Source: Mycoplasma_N cavipharyngis
GTDB taxonomy: Bacteria; Bacillota_I; Bacilli_A; Mycoplasmatales; Mycoplasmoidaceae
DNA: 64,000 nucleotides
Direction: 5' to 3'
Assembly: GCF_042984175.1 (NCBI RefSeq)
Contig: NZ_CP155569.1
Location: 930,001 to 994,000, forward strand
Part shown: positions 37,034-47,721 of the stretch, in pieces
Layout of the letters: every line of letters starts with the position of its first letter
Position numbering within the stretch: position 1 is the stretch's first letter
Made by a program: the position numbers and the translations under genes
Notes under the pieces: generated by a model
The model's database searches: none
Told to the model about the DNA's origin: nothing
What the model saw: only the letters and a program-made list of their open reading frames with translations

Positions 37034-37411
37034 TTATCTAAGGGCACTAAAAGCAAAATACAATCCTGTAATAATTGCAATAATTGCACTAAGAGAAATA
37101 ACCACTCGTAATATTTTCTGATTTCTTTCTAATGCTGATCATCAAATTACTAAATCTTCTCATTGATCTTTAAGTCAAAAATTAAATTTTTGACGCATGC
37201 TTTTTTTTACTTTAGTAGTTTCAGATGTTGAGTTAGGATCAGTTTTAGATAATGAATTATTAGTTTGATCATTAATTAAGATTTGGTTATTTGATTGATT
37301 AAGGGCACTAATCGTACTTTTAATACTTTTAGTTGCCAAATTAGTGTTCTTATTGGGTTTGCTAACAACAACATTTGCTTTAATTTTTTTCTTCTTATTT
37401 TGTTTAGCCAT
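37034..37411 (-). CDS. Small membrane protein, possibly SecE
   Basis: 125 residues. About 75 N-terminal residues are Lys/Asn/Ser-rich and low in complexity; the rest has an amphipathic stretch with WLKDQWEDLVIWWSALERN and then one membrane helix (about 100-122) directly before the stop. That is the layout of SecE, whose amphipathic helix precedes its single conserved membrane helix, but the WP motif is not clearly kept. SecE usually sits before nusG; here it precedes ligA, so I keep the call open. It could be another tail-anchored protein. Confidence 0.6.
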
Positions 37412-37642
37412 AATTTAAAAAATCATTATTAAGTTCTAGTTGCTAAAAATTATAGCAAATAAAAAATTTGAATTCTAGTGTTATTAATCATTTAACAATT
37501 AAATATTTGTTTGAATAAAAAATTTATTTGCTAAATCAATTAAAAGATTTATTTATAATCTGAGAATTTTTTGTTTAAAATCTATAGATACAAAAAATTA
37601 AATTTATTGATTATTATAAGAATAAAATTTATCCACCTAATT

Positions 37643-38188
37643 ATGGATCATCGGATTCAACGAATTTTAATTACAACTGAAGAATTAAAAACTGGTATTA
37701 AAAAAGCTGCTGATTATATTAATAAGACTTATCAAAATTGTCAACAACCACCAATTTTAGTTGGCATTCTTAAAGGCTGCATTCCTTTTATTGGTCAACT
37801 ATTACCTAATATTAAAATTGATGTTGAAGTTGACTTTTTAACAGTTTCATCTTATGAAGGTGGCTTAAAGTCAACTGAAAATGTCAGAATTGTCACTGAT
37901 TTAGTAACTGATATTGCTAATCGTGATGTTATTTTAATTGAAGATATTGTTGATACTGGTAGAACAATTAATATTATCAAACAAATCATTTTATCAAGAA
38001 AAGCTAAATCAATGCAAATTGTTGCGATGTTAGATAAGCCTTGTCAACGTGTTTGTGATTTAAAAGTTGATTTTGCTTGTTTTACTATTGAACCACTTTT
38101 TGTAGTTGGTTTTGGTTTAGACTACAAACAAATTTTACGTAATTTGCCATATATTGCCATTCTCAAACCAGAAATTTATCAAAAGTAG
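37643..38188 (+). CDS. hpt: Hypoxanthine phosphoribosyltransferase
   Basis: 181 residues of a type I phosphoribosyltransferase. GILKGCIPF holds the pyrophosphate loop, VSSYEGG the flexible loop, and VILIEDIVDTGRT the PRPP-binding motif. It makes IMP/GMP from hypoxanthine/guanine. ATG 37643 is used; upstream in-frame starts would add a hydrophobic tail not seen in the family. It converges with the Nif3 gene 6 bp away. Confidence 0.95.
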   Translation: MDHRIQRILITTEELKTGIKKAADYINKTYQNCQQPPILVGILKGCIPFIGQLLPNIKIDVEVDFLTVSSYEGGLKSTENVRIVTDLVTDIANRDVILIEDIVDTGRTINIIKQIILSRKAKSMQIVAMLDKPCQRVCDLKVDFACFTIEPLFVVGFGLDYKQILRNLPYIAILKPEIYQK

Positions 38189-38194
38189 TTATTT

Positions 38195-38968
38195 TTATAA
38201 ATAAACTAATTTTAAATGGGTTGGCACTGTCACTAAAGTCGCATCAGACTGACAGTGGGTTTTAATTATGTTTTTAATGGCATTAACAAAGATTTTTTCT
38301 GTTGTATGATGACAATCAATTACTGCTAAATTTAAATGTCTTGCTTTTTGCCAATCATGCCATTTCATATCACCAGTAATATATAAATCAAGGCGGTGCA
38401 TTTTTTTGACTTGATGATAATGATCTAATTCAGATGCACCTGAACCTAAAATAATTTGAATGTTTTTAATTAACTGGTTTTTAAAATAGTGATCATAAAC
38501 AATTTGATAACATTGATGTTTTTCATTAATTAAATTAGCAATATTAGCAACTGTCATTGCTTTTTTTAATTTCACAAAATAACCATGTTCTTGAGCATAA
38601 GTTAATTTGCTATCAGCAAATGTTTGAGCCATAAGAAAATTCATTCCATTTTGATGAAAATCAAAATTAGTGTGTAACATTAAAATTGGAACTCGTTTTT
38701 TAATTAAAGTTTGTAACATTTTCTGATCAGTTGGTGTTTGACTTAAAACAATTGGATGGTGCATAATTAATAAATCATTACTAGTTAGTTCTTGATTTTC
38801 AAATCATGATTTTTCTAAATCTAACATAATAAAAATGCGATGACAAGGTTGGTGTCGATTTTTAAGATGGCAAATAAATTTTGATTGATCTCAATCTGCT
38901 TGTAATTTTAAGGGAAAAATTTTAATCAGTTTTTTATAAATTTCTCAGTGAGTTAAATATTTAATCAT
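38195..38968 (-). CDS. Nif3-like dinuclear metal-centre protein
   Basis: 257 residues. Metal-ligand segments of the NIF3/YqfO family are visible: MHHPIVL around residue 70, LHTNFD, TGDMKWHDWQKA with its His, and VIDCHHTTEK. Proteins of this family act as GTP cyclohydrolase-like or NAD-related hydrolases, but no function is firmly proved. It follows trmK with an 8-bp overlap, a pairing common in Firmicutes (trmK-nif3). Confidence 0.9.
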
Positions 38969-39626
38969 AAAGTTGTTCTGTAATTAAGGCTAATAATTTT
39001 TTTTGTTGGCAACTCAGTTTAGTAACTGGAATTTTTAATAATTTAGTTTTTTGTTGCTTTCAGTAAAGACAAAAGTGATCTCAATTTGATGGATGGTGAT
39101 AAAATTGCTTCAAACCGAACCAAAATTCAGTTTGATTTTGATATTGTAATTGACTTAAATGATTGTTTTTAACTAAATAAATTAGTTCATAAATTTTATT
39201 ATAATCACTAACCATAACTTCATTAAAAACATACCAATGATGATTGGTTGCTCATTGTCTTAGTTCATAAGCTAATGTGTGTGATAATAAAATAATTTGA
39301 TCAACATAATTTGGTACATTAGATAAAATTTTTAAAATTGTTTTTGATCCAATCCCTGCACAAACAAGTGTGGCTGATTGATGATAATCATGTGGTAATT
39401 TTTCAAACCCATCACTATGTCAAAAAGACACTTGATCTAATAAATTAACTTTAGCATAATTATGATAACAATTTTCTAGAGCATAAGCACTAATTTCCAC
39501 ATTTCAAACTAATTTCACTTTTTTTTGATTTAGTGCATTAATACCTAAATAACCATGATCACAACCAATATCAATTAGTAATTGGTTATTAAGCATTAGT
39601 TTAGCAATTTGATCAATTCGTTTCAT
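38961..39626 (-). CDS. trmK: tRNA (adenine-22-N1)-methyltransferase
   Basis: 221 residues. The SAM-binding motif LLIDIGCDHGYLGINAL at the N-terminus, NVEISAYALENC, and CAGIGSKTILKIL for the catalytic part match TrmK (SpoU-unrelated, COG2384). It methylates N1 of A22 in tRNAs. The downstream, overlapping Nif3 gene supports it. Gln/His/Tyr-rich C-terminal half with TGA Trp codons. Confidence 0.9.
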
Positions 39627-39720
39627 TACTTATTTTTAATTCTAAATTTATTACTACTAATAAAATCTGCTTTTAATTAATTTTAACTTATTAAATTAAT
39701 AGTAGGATTTCAATATAATA

Positions 39721-40209
39721 ATGCGACTATATCAAAATCGGGGCATGTTTACTGAAAGTTTAGTAAAAAACAGTATTCATTGATACTACACTAACAATAT
39801 TGCTTTCTTTCAAAAAAACCACGTTCCCATTAAATTAAGTAATGTTGATAAAAACAACAAAAAAATTCATGGCTACATTGCTAAATCTGGTTTAGATTAT
39901 TATGGTCTTTATCAAGGTAAATACATTGAATTTGAAGTTAAAGAAACTGAAAACAATGTTTTTGAATTAAGTCAATTAAAACGACACCAGTTAGAACAAA
40001 TGCAGCGCATTAAACAATTTCAAGGAATTAGTTTTTTAATTCTTAATTTCATTACTGTTGAAAAAATCTTTTTTATTACAGCAGATCAAATTGATCATTT
40101 TAAAAAAAACAAAATTAGTAAAATAACTTTAGAATGGTGTGATCAAAATGCTAAAGAATTGCCGATTCATTTTCCTGGAATTATTAAATGACTTGATCTA
40201 ATTGAATAA
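39721..40209 (+). CDS. recU: Holliday junction resolvase RecU
   Basis: 162 residues, near the family length. NRGMFTESLVKNS at the N-terminus, GLDYYGLYQGKYIEFEVKET with the catalytic Asp...Glu-x-Lys, and FELSQLKRHQLEQM mark RecU, a dimeric resolvase of the type II restriction enzyme fold that cuts Holliday junctions in homologous recombination. The M. genitalium homolog is MG352. Single gene, divergent from trmK; converges with the next minus-strand gene. Confidence 0.93.
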
Positions 40210-40213
40210 AAAA

Positions 40214-41137
40214 TTATTTTTTGGTTTTTAATTTGGCTATAAAAACTCTCACTTTTTTTCTTGTTGCTTCAGGAAAAACTTTTTGGTGTCATAATTCTTG
40301 ATTGCGTTTTTTTAATTCGTGCAATTGATCTTTTTGCATTTGTCTTAATGCTCGTTTTTGATCTTCAATTGCTCTTTTATCATCAAGATGTTTAATTGGT
40401 TTAATTCAAGCCATCTCTTTTTCAAGATCTAATTCTTTATTAATAATAATTTTGCGATGACTAGTTTTTTTATCAATAAAGTTTTTTAAAATTTCCACTT
40501 CAATCGCTCTTGGTTCTAAAAGTTCTTGAGTTCGTGAGTTTTTAACTCTAAAAATTAAAACATAACGTTCACGATCAGATTGGATTTTAGCGGTTTCATT
40601 AAGATCCTTTTTTTTCCAAAAAGTGAAATTGATTTTTGGTAAGACAAATTTTTTAGAATTATTTTTCTTAGTTAAATCAATTCGATGGCTTTTTTGGTGT
40701 AATAAGGCATTATTAGAAACAGTATTAATACTTTCAGTAGCAAAAGTTTCACGTTGAACTTGACTTATAGCATAAGTTTCTTCAGCTAATTTTTCAAAAT
40801 ATGTTTCTAAAGGAAATTTGTCTAATATTTTAGGTGCGACATATTTTGTTTTATTTTTTTTAGCAATTTGTTTAGCATCAAAAATTAATGCTTGTTTTAA
40901 TCTTTTATGAAGTTCTTTTGGTTTTGGTCTTTGGATCGAATAAGTTGAGACAATTTCAAAACCTTTTAAGTTTTGTGATCTTAAATATTCTTTAATTGTT
41001 CTTCAAACTTCATCGCGTTTTTGCCCACCACTACGTTTATCAAGCTCATTAGACTTAGCGTTTGATTTCTTTTTTTTAACAAAAAAGAATAAAACTGCAG
41101 CAATGACAAAAACAATTACTATAAATGCTGAATTCAT
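40214..41137 (-). CDS. Membrane-anchored basic protein of unknown function
   Basis: 307 residues. An N-terminal membrane segment (about 4-20) is followed by KKKK and then a strongly basic soluble domain with an Arg/Lys-rich, probably coiled-coil C-terminal third (about 240-300, including DKRAIEDQKRALRQMQK). The middle has KINFTFWKK and a VLIFRV strand, with no motif I can identify. It ends 4 bp from the convergent recU. It may be a cytoplasmic protein tethered to the membrane; nothing more can be said. Confidence 0.75.
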
Positions 41138-41420
41138 AAAAAATTATTAGTAAGAAATTGATTCTTTCTAAAAGATTCCTAAAACGTTTTTAAAATATAT
41201 AATTAATAATAAAATTTTTAATCATAAATTAATCACTAATCAATTATTTTAAGTTAATAAATTATGATTTTTTAAAAATTTTTTCATTATAATTTAAAAA
41301 GTTCATTTTATCTTAAAAAAAATTATAAAATGAAAATTGATCTTTGATTTTTATTATTTAACAAAAATAACAATTTAAGAAAAAACAGCATTTCAATTCT
41401 AAAAAAGAAATTAATTTCAC

Positions 41421-41681
41421 GTGGCAAACATTAAATCAAACGCTAAAAGTGCTGAAAAAGCACGTAAGGCGAGAGTTATCAACAAAGCACAAAAATCATA
41501 CTTAAGAAATCGAATTAAAGAAGCTAAAGCAACTGCTAATAATGATAAAGTTAATTTAGCTTTTAAAACGATTGATAGTAAAGCAAGTAAGGGTTTAATT
41601 AAAAAAACTACAGCCAACCGCTTAAAATCCCGTCTTGCTAAACATGTTAATAAGTTAAATTCTCCCCAAGCAACTGAATAG
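41421..41681 (+). CDS. rpsT: 30S ribosomal protein S20
   Basis: 86 residues, very rich in Lys and Ala. MANIKSNAKSAEKARKARV at the start and the C-terminal IKKTTANRLKSRLAKHVN are S20 hallmarks; it binds 16S rRNA near the 5' domain. The start is GTG at 41421; no ATG is near and no clear Shine-Dalgarno precedes it. First gene of a run rpsT-rpsU-tig. Confidence 0.95.
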   Translation: MANIKSNAKSAEKARKARVINKAQKSYLRNRIKEAKATANNDKVNLAFKTIDSKASKGLIKKTTANRLKSRLAKHVNKLNSPQATE

Positions 41682-41737
41682 AAAAATTGTTAAAAATAAA
41701 GTCAAAATCAATATTATTAATTTAATAGTAATTGAAC

Positions 41738-41746
41738 AGGAGGTGA
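41738..41746 (+). promoter_or_regulatory. Exceptionally strong Shine-Dalgarno of rpsU
   Basis: AGGAGGTGA is complementary over nine bases to the 16S 3' end in this window (TCACCTCCT), 8 nt before the rpsU ATG. Most other genes here have weak or no recognisable site. Confidence 0.85.
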
Positions 41747-41754
41747 ATCTTTCA

Positions 41755-41919
41755 ATGGCAAAAGTCAAGGTGGTTAACAATGAGGTTGAACACGCTTTAA
41801 AAGAGTTTAAACGTATTTCTAGTGAAATTCGTCGTACTAAAAAGAAATATGATTTTTATTTACGTCCTGGTTTAAAAGCACGTGAAAAATCAAAAGCAGC
41901 TGCTAAAAAACGTCATTAA
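41755..41919 (+). CDS. rpsU: 30S ribosomal protein S21
   Basis: 54 residues, shorter than the usual 58-70. MAKVKVVNNEVEHALKEFKR matches the S21 N-terminus, and the basic tail LKAREKSKAAAKKRH is typical. S21 lies beside the anti-Shine-Dalgarno on the 30S platform. It is too short for many gene finders. The strong Shine-Dalgarno fixes the start. It lies between rpsT and tig, 73 bp after the former. Confidence 0.93.
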   Translation: MAKVKVVNNEVEHALKEFKRISSEIRRTKKKYDFYLRPGLKAREKSKAAAKKRH

Positions 41920-42004
41920 TTAAAATTAGTAAAATTTTAATTAAAACTAATTTTTATAACGTGCTAAATCGATAATAATAAAAAAACAAAATAAATTTAG
42001 ATAA

Positions 42005-43363
42005 ATGAAAATTTTAGATTTTACTACTGAAAATAATACAACTCAAGTTAGAGTATTAATTGAGCCCAAAATCTTTAAAGAAGCTAGTGAAAAACAATTA
42101 AAGGTGTTATTATCTGAAGTTAAAGTTCCTGGTTTCAGAAAAGGTAAAGCCCCTGTAGAAATGGCTGAAAAATCAGTTAATAAGGAGGAATGGTTAGAAA
42201 AAAGTTTAAAAAAAGTTTCATTAATTGCTAGTAATTGATTAGAAAACCAAGATGATGAACGGGTTGAAGAAATTCTTGGTGAACCAATTGGTTATGAAGT
42301 GATTAAGTTTGATCCCCAAGAGAAAACTGTTGAAGTCAAAATTAATTATGAATCATTACCAATAGCAACACTTGATGATTATACTAAAATTATTTCTCAT
42401 AATCCTGATGTTAAAATCGTTAAAGTAACTGAAGAGCGATTAGCAGACGTTGTTGAAAAACGTTTAGCTGAAAATGCGATGCTAATTTCAACAGATCAAC
42501 CTGCAACTAATAAAGACGTTGTCATTTTTGATTTTCAAGGTTCACTAAACAATAAAATTCTAGCCAATGCTAAAGCTGAAAAATATGAATTAGATTTGGC
42601 TAATTCTCATTTTATTTCTGGTTATGCTGAAGAATTAATCGGTTTAAAAAAAGGTGATAAAAAAACTTTTACAATTAAGTTTCCTAACAATTATCATGCT
42701 GAAGATTTAAAAGGACAAAACGTTGTTTTTGATGTCGAAATTCATGATGTTAAAGTTAAAGAAATTCCTAAATTAGATGAACAATATGTCTCTCAATTTA
42801 CTAATCTAAAAGAAAAAACAGTTGAGGGCTATAAAAAATACATTCATGAACAATTAATTGCTGAAAATAAAGATAAAAGAGAAAAAGCATTAAAAAATGA
42901 AGTTTTAATTTGGTTGTTAAATAATAAAAATAATAAAATTAGTTATTTACCAGAAAATACCATTAAAAAAGAATTTGCTGGTTTTTATCATGATGCAGTT
43001 AAAATGATTGATGAAACTTATAAAAATATGGGTGGGTATAAAAAATACTTACAACTAATTAATGTTACTGATGAACAATTTAGAGAAAATGTTTATTTTG
43101 ATACAGTTAATGCTTTAGTGTTATATGTAATGACTCATGCTATTGCTAAAAAAGAGAACATTAAAGTTGAAGAATTAGATCTTGAAGTTGCTAAAATCGA
43201 AATTCAAAATCGTACTAAAAAAGTCATTAACAGTTTTGATGAAAAAACGACTTTAAAACGAATTGCTTTACAAAAAAAAGTAATTGATTTTTTAACTAAT
43301 AATGTTGTTTATGAAGAAAAATTCGAAGAGAAAAAAGACGAAGCACAAAAAACTAATGATTAA
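42005..43363 (+). CDS. tig: Trigger factor
   Basis: 452-residue ribosome-bound chaperone with peptidyl-prolyl isomerase. The ribosome-binding signature GFRKGKAP lies about residues 55-62 of the N-terminal domain; an FKBP-like middle domain (about 165-250) has VIFDFQGSL, LIGLKKGDKKTF and FPNNYHAEDLKGQNVVF. The helical C-terminal domain follows to the Lys/Glu-rich end. One TGA Trp codon near residue 78 breaks the standard frame. It catches nascent chains at the exit tunnel. Confidence 0.95.
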
Positions 43364-43524
43364 GAATTAAATTATTTATGTATATTAGTTTAATTTTGCT
43401 TCTAAAACGTTGAAAATAATAATCTAAACAAATAAATGCCTTTTAATAAAAATAAGTTGTTATAATTAATAAACATATTTAGATTGTTGAAAAATTTTAA
43501 AAAAATAGGTTTTGCTAAAAAATT

Positions 43525-44505
43525 ATGGAATCAAAGAAACCAGTTTACCCTGACGAAAATTCATGATTAGTCAGTCATATTATTCGTTATTTTAAATCAA
43601 TTAAAACTCATAATGGTTATACTCTCTGAGATGAGTTAAATTTGTTTTTTCAGCCTGATAAGGATGAATGTGATTATATTTATGATGCAACTGAGAATAA
43701 TATTTTATATCCTATACTATCATATCAAACAAAAAATCGCAAAGTAATTCTTTCTGATTTTGAATGAATTTGTCCTTTAGTCCATGATTTAAAAACTGCT
43801 AATTTTTTAAAATCAAACGAACCAGCATTAGATCATAGTTCTTCTAATGGCACCAAATTAAATCACGAATCAGTTCAAACAATCAGTCAAATGACTAATG
43901 AACAACAAATGCAACAACAACCAGTTGCTAAACCAGTTGTTCATAAAGAAAAACGGGGTTTTTTTGCTTGATTAGCTTCACTATTTAAAACTCGATCCAA
44001 AAAAATCGAAACCACTAGTGAACAAATTAATAATAATGCTACAACAAATAATCATTCTACTATGACAAATCAGTTAGCAGTGGTTGAAAAAAATAATCAG
44101 CAAATGATTTCTTATCATCATGATCAAATGTCACAAACAACTGAAGAATCAGAAATTAATTTAGACATTGATCAATATGCTGCTAAATTAGTTGATATTA
44201 ATGGTGTTGATTTGTTTCAAGCAAAAGAAGTATTATTAGCAACTTCTTATAATCGAAGAGCTAGTTATCGTTTATTTGTTTATAACTTAGAAACTGATTT
44301 GGAATTAGGATTGCCAATTTTAAAAGTTAATTTTGATTTAAGTTTCTTATACAATTCTGGTATTTTTAATTCTGAAATTGGTAAAGAATTCAAAAAAATT
44401 TTAGAAAATAAAAAACAAGTTGAATTAGAATTTAAAATTCATAGTCCTGAACCAATCATTGATGCTCAATTAGAAGAATCCCAATTGATCAAAATTGCTG
44501 CTTAA
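43525..44505 (+). CDS. Protein of unknown function with a central linker
   Basis: 326 residues. An N-terminal part (about 1-95) contains DENSWLVSHIIRYFKSI and YTLWDELNLFFQP. A Gln/Asn/Ser-rich linker follows, interrupted by KEKRGFFAWLASLFKTR (a basic, amphipathic stretch), and then a C-terminal domain (about 205-320) with LVDINGVDLFQAKEVLLATSYNRRASYRLF. No family is recognised. It lies between tig and trxA, 27 bp before the latter, probably co-transcribed with trxA. Confidence 0.75.
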
Positions 44506-44532
44506 TTTAAAAAATTAATTAAGAAAGGATCA

Positions 44533-44883
44533 ATGATGAAATCATATATTACTGTTGAAACTGCTGCACAATTTAAGAAATTATTAGAAACTGAAAAGTT
44601 TTTAATTGTTGATTATTTTGCTACTTGATGTCCTCCTTGCAAAATGTTTTCTAACACTTTAGACACAGTTATAGTTAATGACTCTTTATCAAATTCTATT
44701 CAAATTGTTAAAGTTAATGTTGATGATTTAACAGATATTGCAAGTCAACAAGGAGTGCATACTTTACCAACAGTGGCGTTTTATCATCAAGGAAAAGAAG
44801 TTCATCGTTTTTTTGGTTTTAAACCAATTGCTGCGTTTTTAGAAGAAACTAAACACGCTTTTGGTGAATCTGCTATTAAATAA
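44533..44883 (+). CDS. trxA: Thioredoxin
   Basis: 116 residues. FLIVDYFATWCPPCKMF gives the redox pair Cys33/Cys36, with the cis-Pro in TLPTVAFYHQG. The active site is WCPPC rather than WCGPC, which tends to shift the redox potential. AAAGGATCA precedes two consecutive ATGs (44533, 44536); the first is used. A terminator follows. Confidence 0.93.
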
Positions 44884-44891
44884 AATTTAAT

Positions 44892-44932
44892 AATAACACT
44901 TGTTTAGTTGCTAACAGGTGTTATTTATTTTA
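44892..44932 (+). terminator. Rho-independent terminator after trxA
   Basis: AATAACACTTGTT and AACAGGTGTTATT pair with one G-T, loop of 8 nt, then a T-rich tail. It starts 9 bp after the trxA stop. Confidence 0.75.
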
Positions 44933-44950
44933 TTGCAACTTATAATAATT

Positions 44951-46078
44951 ATGAAATCAATAATTACCCACCAACTATCTCAAGTAGTTAAAGTTGTGAG
45001 TCAAAATGCTATCACAACAACTAATGATGAACCATCATCTAATTTACCACCATTAAATGAAACACAAGCAATATTAGTTTTTTTTGGTTTTGTTGGGTTT
45101 ATTTTTCTTTTATCATTAATTAAAAAAATTTACTATTGATTTTGGTTACATAAACGATATTACATTATTCCAAGAACCCAAATTAAAGGAATTGCTAATA
45201 TTGCTATGGTAATATCAATGTCAGTAGCAATTATTTTCTCACTAACAATCTTATCAGCTAATTCATTAGGTGTGATCTTTCGTGTTTATGTTGGTAGTAG
45301 GATTAGTATTGAAAGTATTTTAATTCGGATTGGTGGGATTTTATTTGGACCATTTTTAGGGATTATTATTGGAGCACTAACTGATTTATTAACAGTGATT
45401 TTAACTTCAGGAATTTTCCATTATGGTTATTTCATTGCTGCAATCGCTTATGGTTTTTTATCAGGCTTAGTTAAAACTTTTATTGTTTATTCAAAAAATA
45501 AAAATTTTAACTTCTCTTGTTTGTGTACTGTTTTAATTGCTCTAATTATTGGTCTAACAGTTTTAATGTTTGAAAACTTATCTAGTGATTTTAAAATTGA
45601 TAGTTTTGTTAGTTTTTCTTTTTTAAGTAAAAACTTAATGTTTTATGCGATTATAACTTTATGTTTATTATCAGTATTTATTATTTGAGTATTATATCCA
45701 TTATCAAAATACCGTAAATCAGCTCGTAATAACAAACCATATTTCATTAACTTACCAAAATATGGACAAGTTAATATTGCTCTAAAAGGTCATAATCGCA
45801 GTGAAGTTAACTGGTACATTTTATTTATTGCTTCATTAACAATTAATTTAATGATTCAAGTTGGTATTGACTTATTTTTATTACCAGTTTTTGATATTTC
45901 TATATCAACATTGCCTTTCAACCAATGATTTGCAGCGCGATTTGTTTTCTTATGACCAATGTTATTTGTAAATACAATTTTAATTTATTTAGTTTCACGT
46001 CTAGTTTTACCAATTGTTAAATACCAATATACAGATGATATGGTTGAAGATATTTATCAACCTTTATACTACAACTAA
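44951..46078 (+). CDS. ECF transporter substrate-binding (S) component
   Basis: 375 residues and about eight hydrophobic segments. The stretch IGGILFGPFLGIIIGALTDLL followed by FHYGYFIAAIAYGFLSGL matches the substrate-binding half of folate- or pantothenate-type S-components (typically GxxxGPxxGxxxGxxxDxL). The N-terminus carries an extra hydrophilic piece and one additional helix, longer than the usual ~190 residues. It would need the shared ECF module (EcfA, EcfA', EcfT), not in this window. Vitamin specificity cannot be told. Confidence 0.8.
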
Positions 46079-46100
46079 CAATTAAGTTGTTCATCACATT

Positions 46101-46143
46101 AAAAAAACATCCCATCATTTTTTGATCAATGGGATGTTTTTTA
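46101..46143. terminator. Bidirectional terminator
   Basis: AAAAAACATCCCAT and ATGGGATGTTTTTT form a perfect 14-bp stem with a 14-nt loop between the convergent S-component gene and lspA, with T runs on both strands. Confidence 0.85.
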
Positions 46144-46173
46144 TTTGATATTTATTGATTTTAAGATGATTAA

Positions 46174-46857
46174 TTATGATTGTACTTTTTTTTGCTGATC
46201 ATTATTTTCTGATTCTGCTGCTTCTTCAGCTTTGATTTGGTTTAATCTAGCTTTAGCATCTTGTCAAGAAAAATAAAAAGATCCTAGAACAACTAGACCA
46301 ATGCCAATTAAAATAAAAACATCAGGAAAGTTAAAAATGGAATTATTATCAATTGTTCAATAGTCAACAACAGCATTAACTGCTAAATAAAGGTTGTTAT
46401 CAACTAATTGAGTTTTATCTAAGTTAGTACCAAAATAATCAGGAACTAAACGATCAATAAAATTAGACATTCCTGATGCAAAAACTAAAGTTACTGCTAT
46501 AGCATTATAATATTTCGTATTATGAATTAAAATGATCCCTGTTAGAATTACAGGAATAATTTGTAAAACATAAACAGCAGCAGCATTATTACTTAATAGT
46601 CCAAAAGAAATTCCAGTATTTGCTGCAATTTTAGTTGTTGCTTGATTAAAATTAGCAGCAAATGTTAAATTAAGATAATGTTGTCTTAATCCAAAGGAAA
46701 TGCCAAAAATAATAATCATTACTAATGAAGTAATGGCGTAATTAATTAAAAGTTTTTTGCGTTGCACAACAAATAAATCAAAATAATAATTTCTAATGTT
46801 ATTTTTTTGTGCTAATCAAAAATTAGGATCAACAAATTTTTCTAATACGTTTTTCAC
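46174..46857 (-). CDS. lspA: Lipoprotein signal peptidase (signal peptidase II)
   Basis: 227 residues, four membrane helices. NTGISFGLLS, SGMSNFIDRLV with the first catalytic Asp, and VVDYW...FNFPDVFI with the second are family motifs. It cleaves prolipoproteins before the lipidated Cys, and several such proteins occur in this window. A charged Glu/Gln/Lys tail of ~30 residues follows the last helix. The GTG at 46857, 3 bp after ppa, is the best start: a second in-frame GTG at 46767 lies 30 codons later and would drop the conserved-looking N-terminal extension. Confidence 0.9.
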
Positions 46858-46860
46858 AAT

Positions 46861-47418
46861 TTATTTACAATATTTCTCAGGATGTTTTTTTTGCATTAAT
46901 TTTAAAAATTCAGATTTATCTAAATGATGATATTGCTCATATAAATGTTGGCATTCTTGTAATTCTTGAATTGCATAATCTAGATCATGAAAACTACCAA
47001 CATCAACTTTTTTCTTTTCTAAATTTTTATAAGTCATAAAAAAGTCTTTAATTTCAGCTAATAAATGTTCTGGTAAATCTTTTAATGATTGATAATTACT
47101 ATATCTTGGATCAACGTCAATTACAGTAATTAGTTTCGTATCAGTTTCATCTTGATCAACCATACTCATTGCTCCTAAAACTCGTACAGGAACGATTGAT
47201 CCAACTTGAAATGCTTGATCAGCAATTACTAAAGCATCTAATTCATCCCCATCCCAATCAATTGTTTTTTCAATTAAACCATAATTGTGAGGGTATGATC
47301 CTGCACCATATAAAATTCGATCAACATAAATTTTATGATCACTACGATTATATTCATATTTAATTTTAGAAAATTTTGGGATTTCAATCATTACATTTAA
47401 AACAAAACTGTTTTTCAT
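46861..47418 (-). CDS. ppa: Inorganic pyrophosphatase
   Basis: 185 residues of the family I soluble type. VMIEIPKFSKIKYEYNR, the metal-binding DWDGDELDALVI and the later DVDPRYSNYQSLKDLPEH are diagnostic. It hydrolyses pyrophosphate to drive polymerisation reactions. ATG 47418 is preceded by GAAAGG at 9 nt; an upstream in-frame start has no such site. It lies 3 bp before lspA and is probably co-transcribed with it. Confidence 0.95.
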   Translation of the reverse strand: MKNSFVLNVMIEIPKFSKIKYEYNRSDHKIYVDRILYGAGSYPHNYGLIEKTIDWDGDELDALVIADQAFQVGSIVPVRVLGAMSMVDQDETDTKLITVIDVDPRYSNYQSLKDLPEHLLAEIKDFFMTYKNLEKKKVDVGSFHDLDYAIQELQECQHLYEQYHHLDKSEFLKLMQKKHPEKYCK

Positions 47419-47721
47419 ATCATAAAACCTTTCAAAAATTATCAATTGTTATTGATTTATTATCAAATGAATCAATTTTTTTAAGTTTATGCTCAAAATA
47501 GCTTAAAAAAATTAATTACTAATTTTTTAATTATATTGCAACTATTGAAAAATATAATATTAAATCAAAAACAAATAAAAAATTTTATCTTTTTTTAGCC
47601 ATCAAGTATTAACAAGTTTTTTTAATGAGATTAGTTAGTAATTTTGTTACTAAATTGTTTAAAAATAATTTAAAATTATTTTTTCCTATTTATTAAGTGT
47701 TTATCAAAATTAAAAAATTTT
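47419..47721. other. Divergent intergenic region ppa / apt
   Basis: About 300 bp of AT-rich DNA without ORFs. It should contain promoters for ppa-lspA (minus) and apt (plus); none could be pinned down. Confidence 0.35.

Noticed and set aside
41417..41617. Minus-strand frame at rpsT
   Set aside because: Antisense to the certain rpsT gene.
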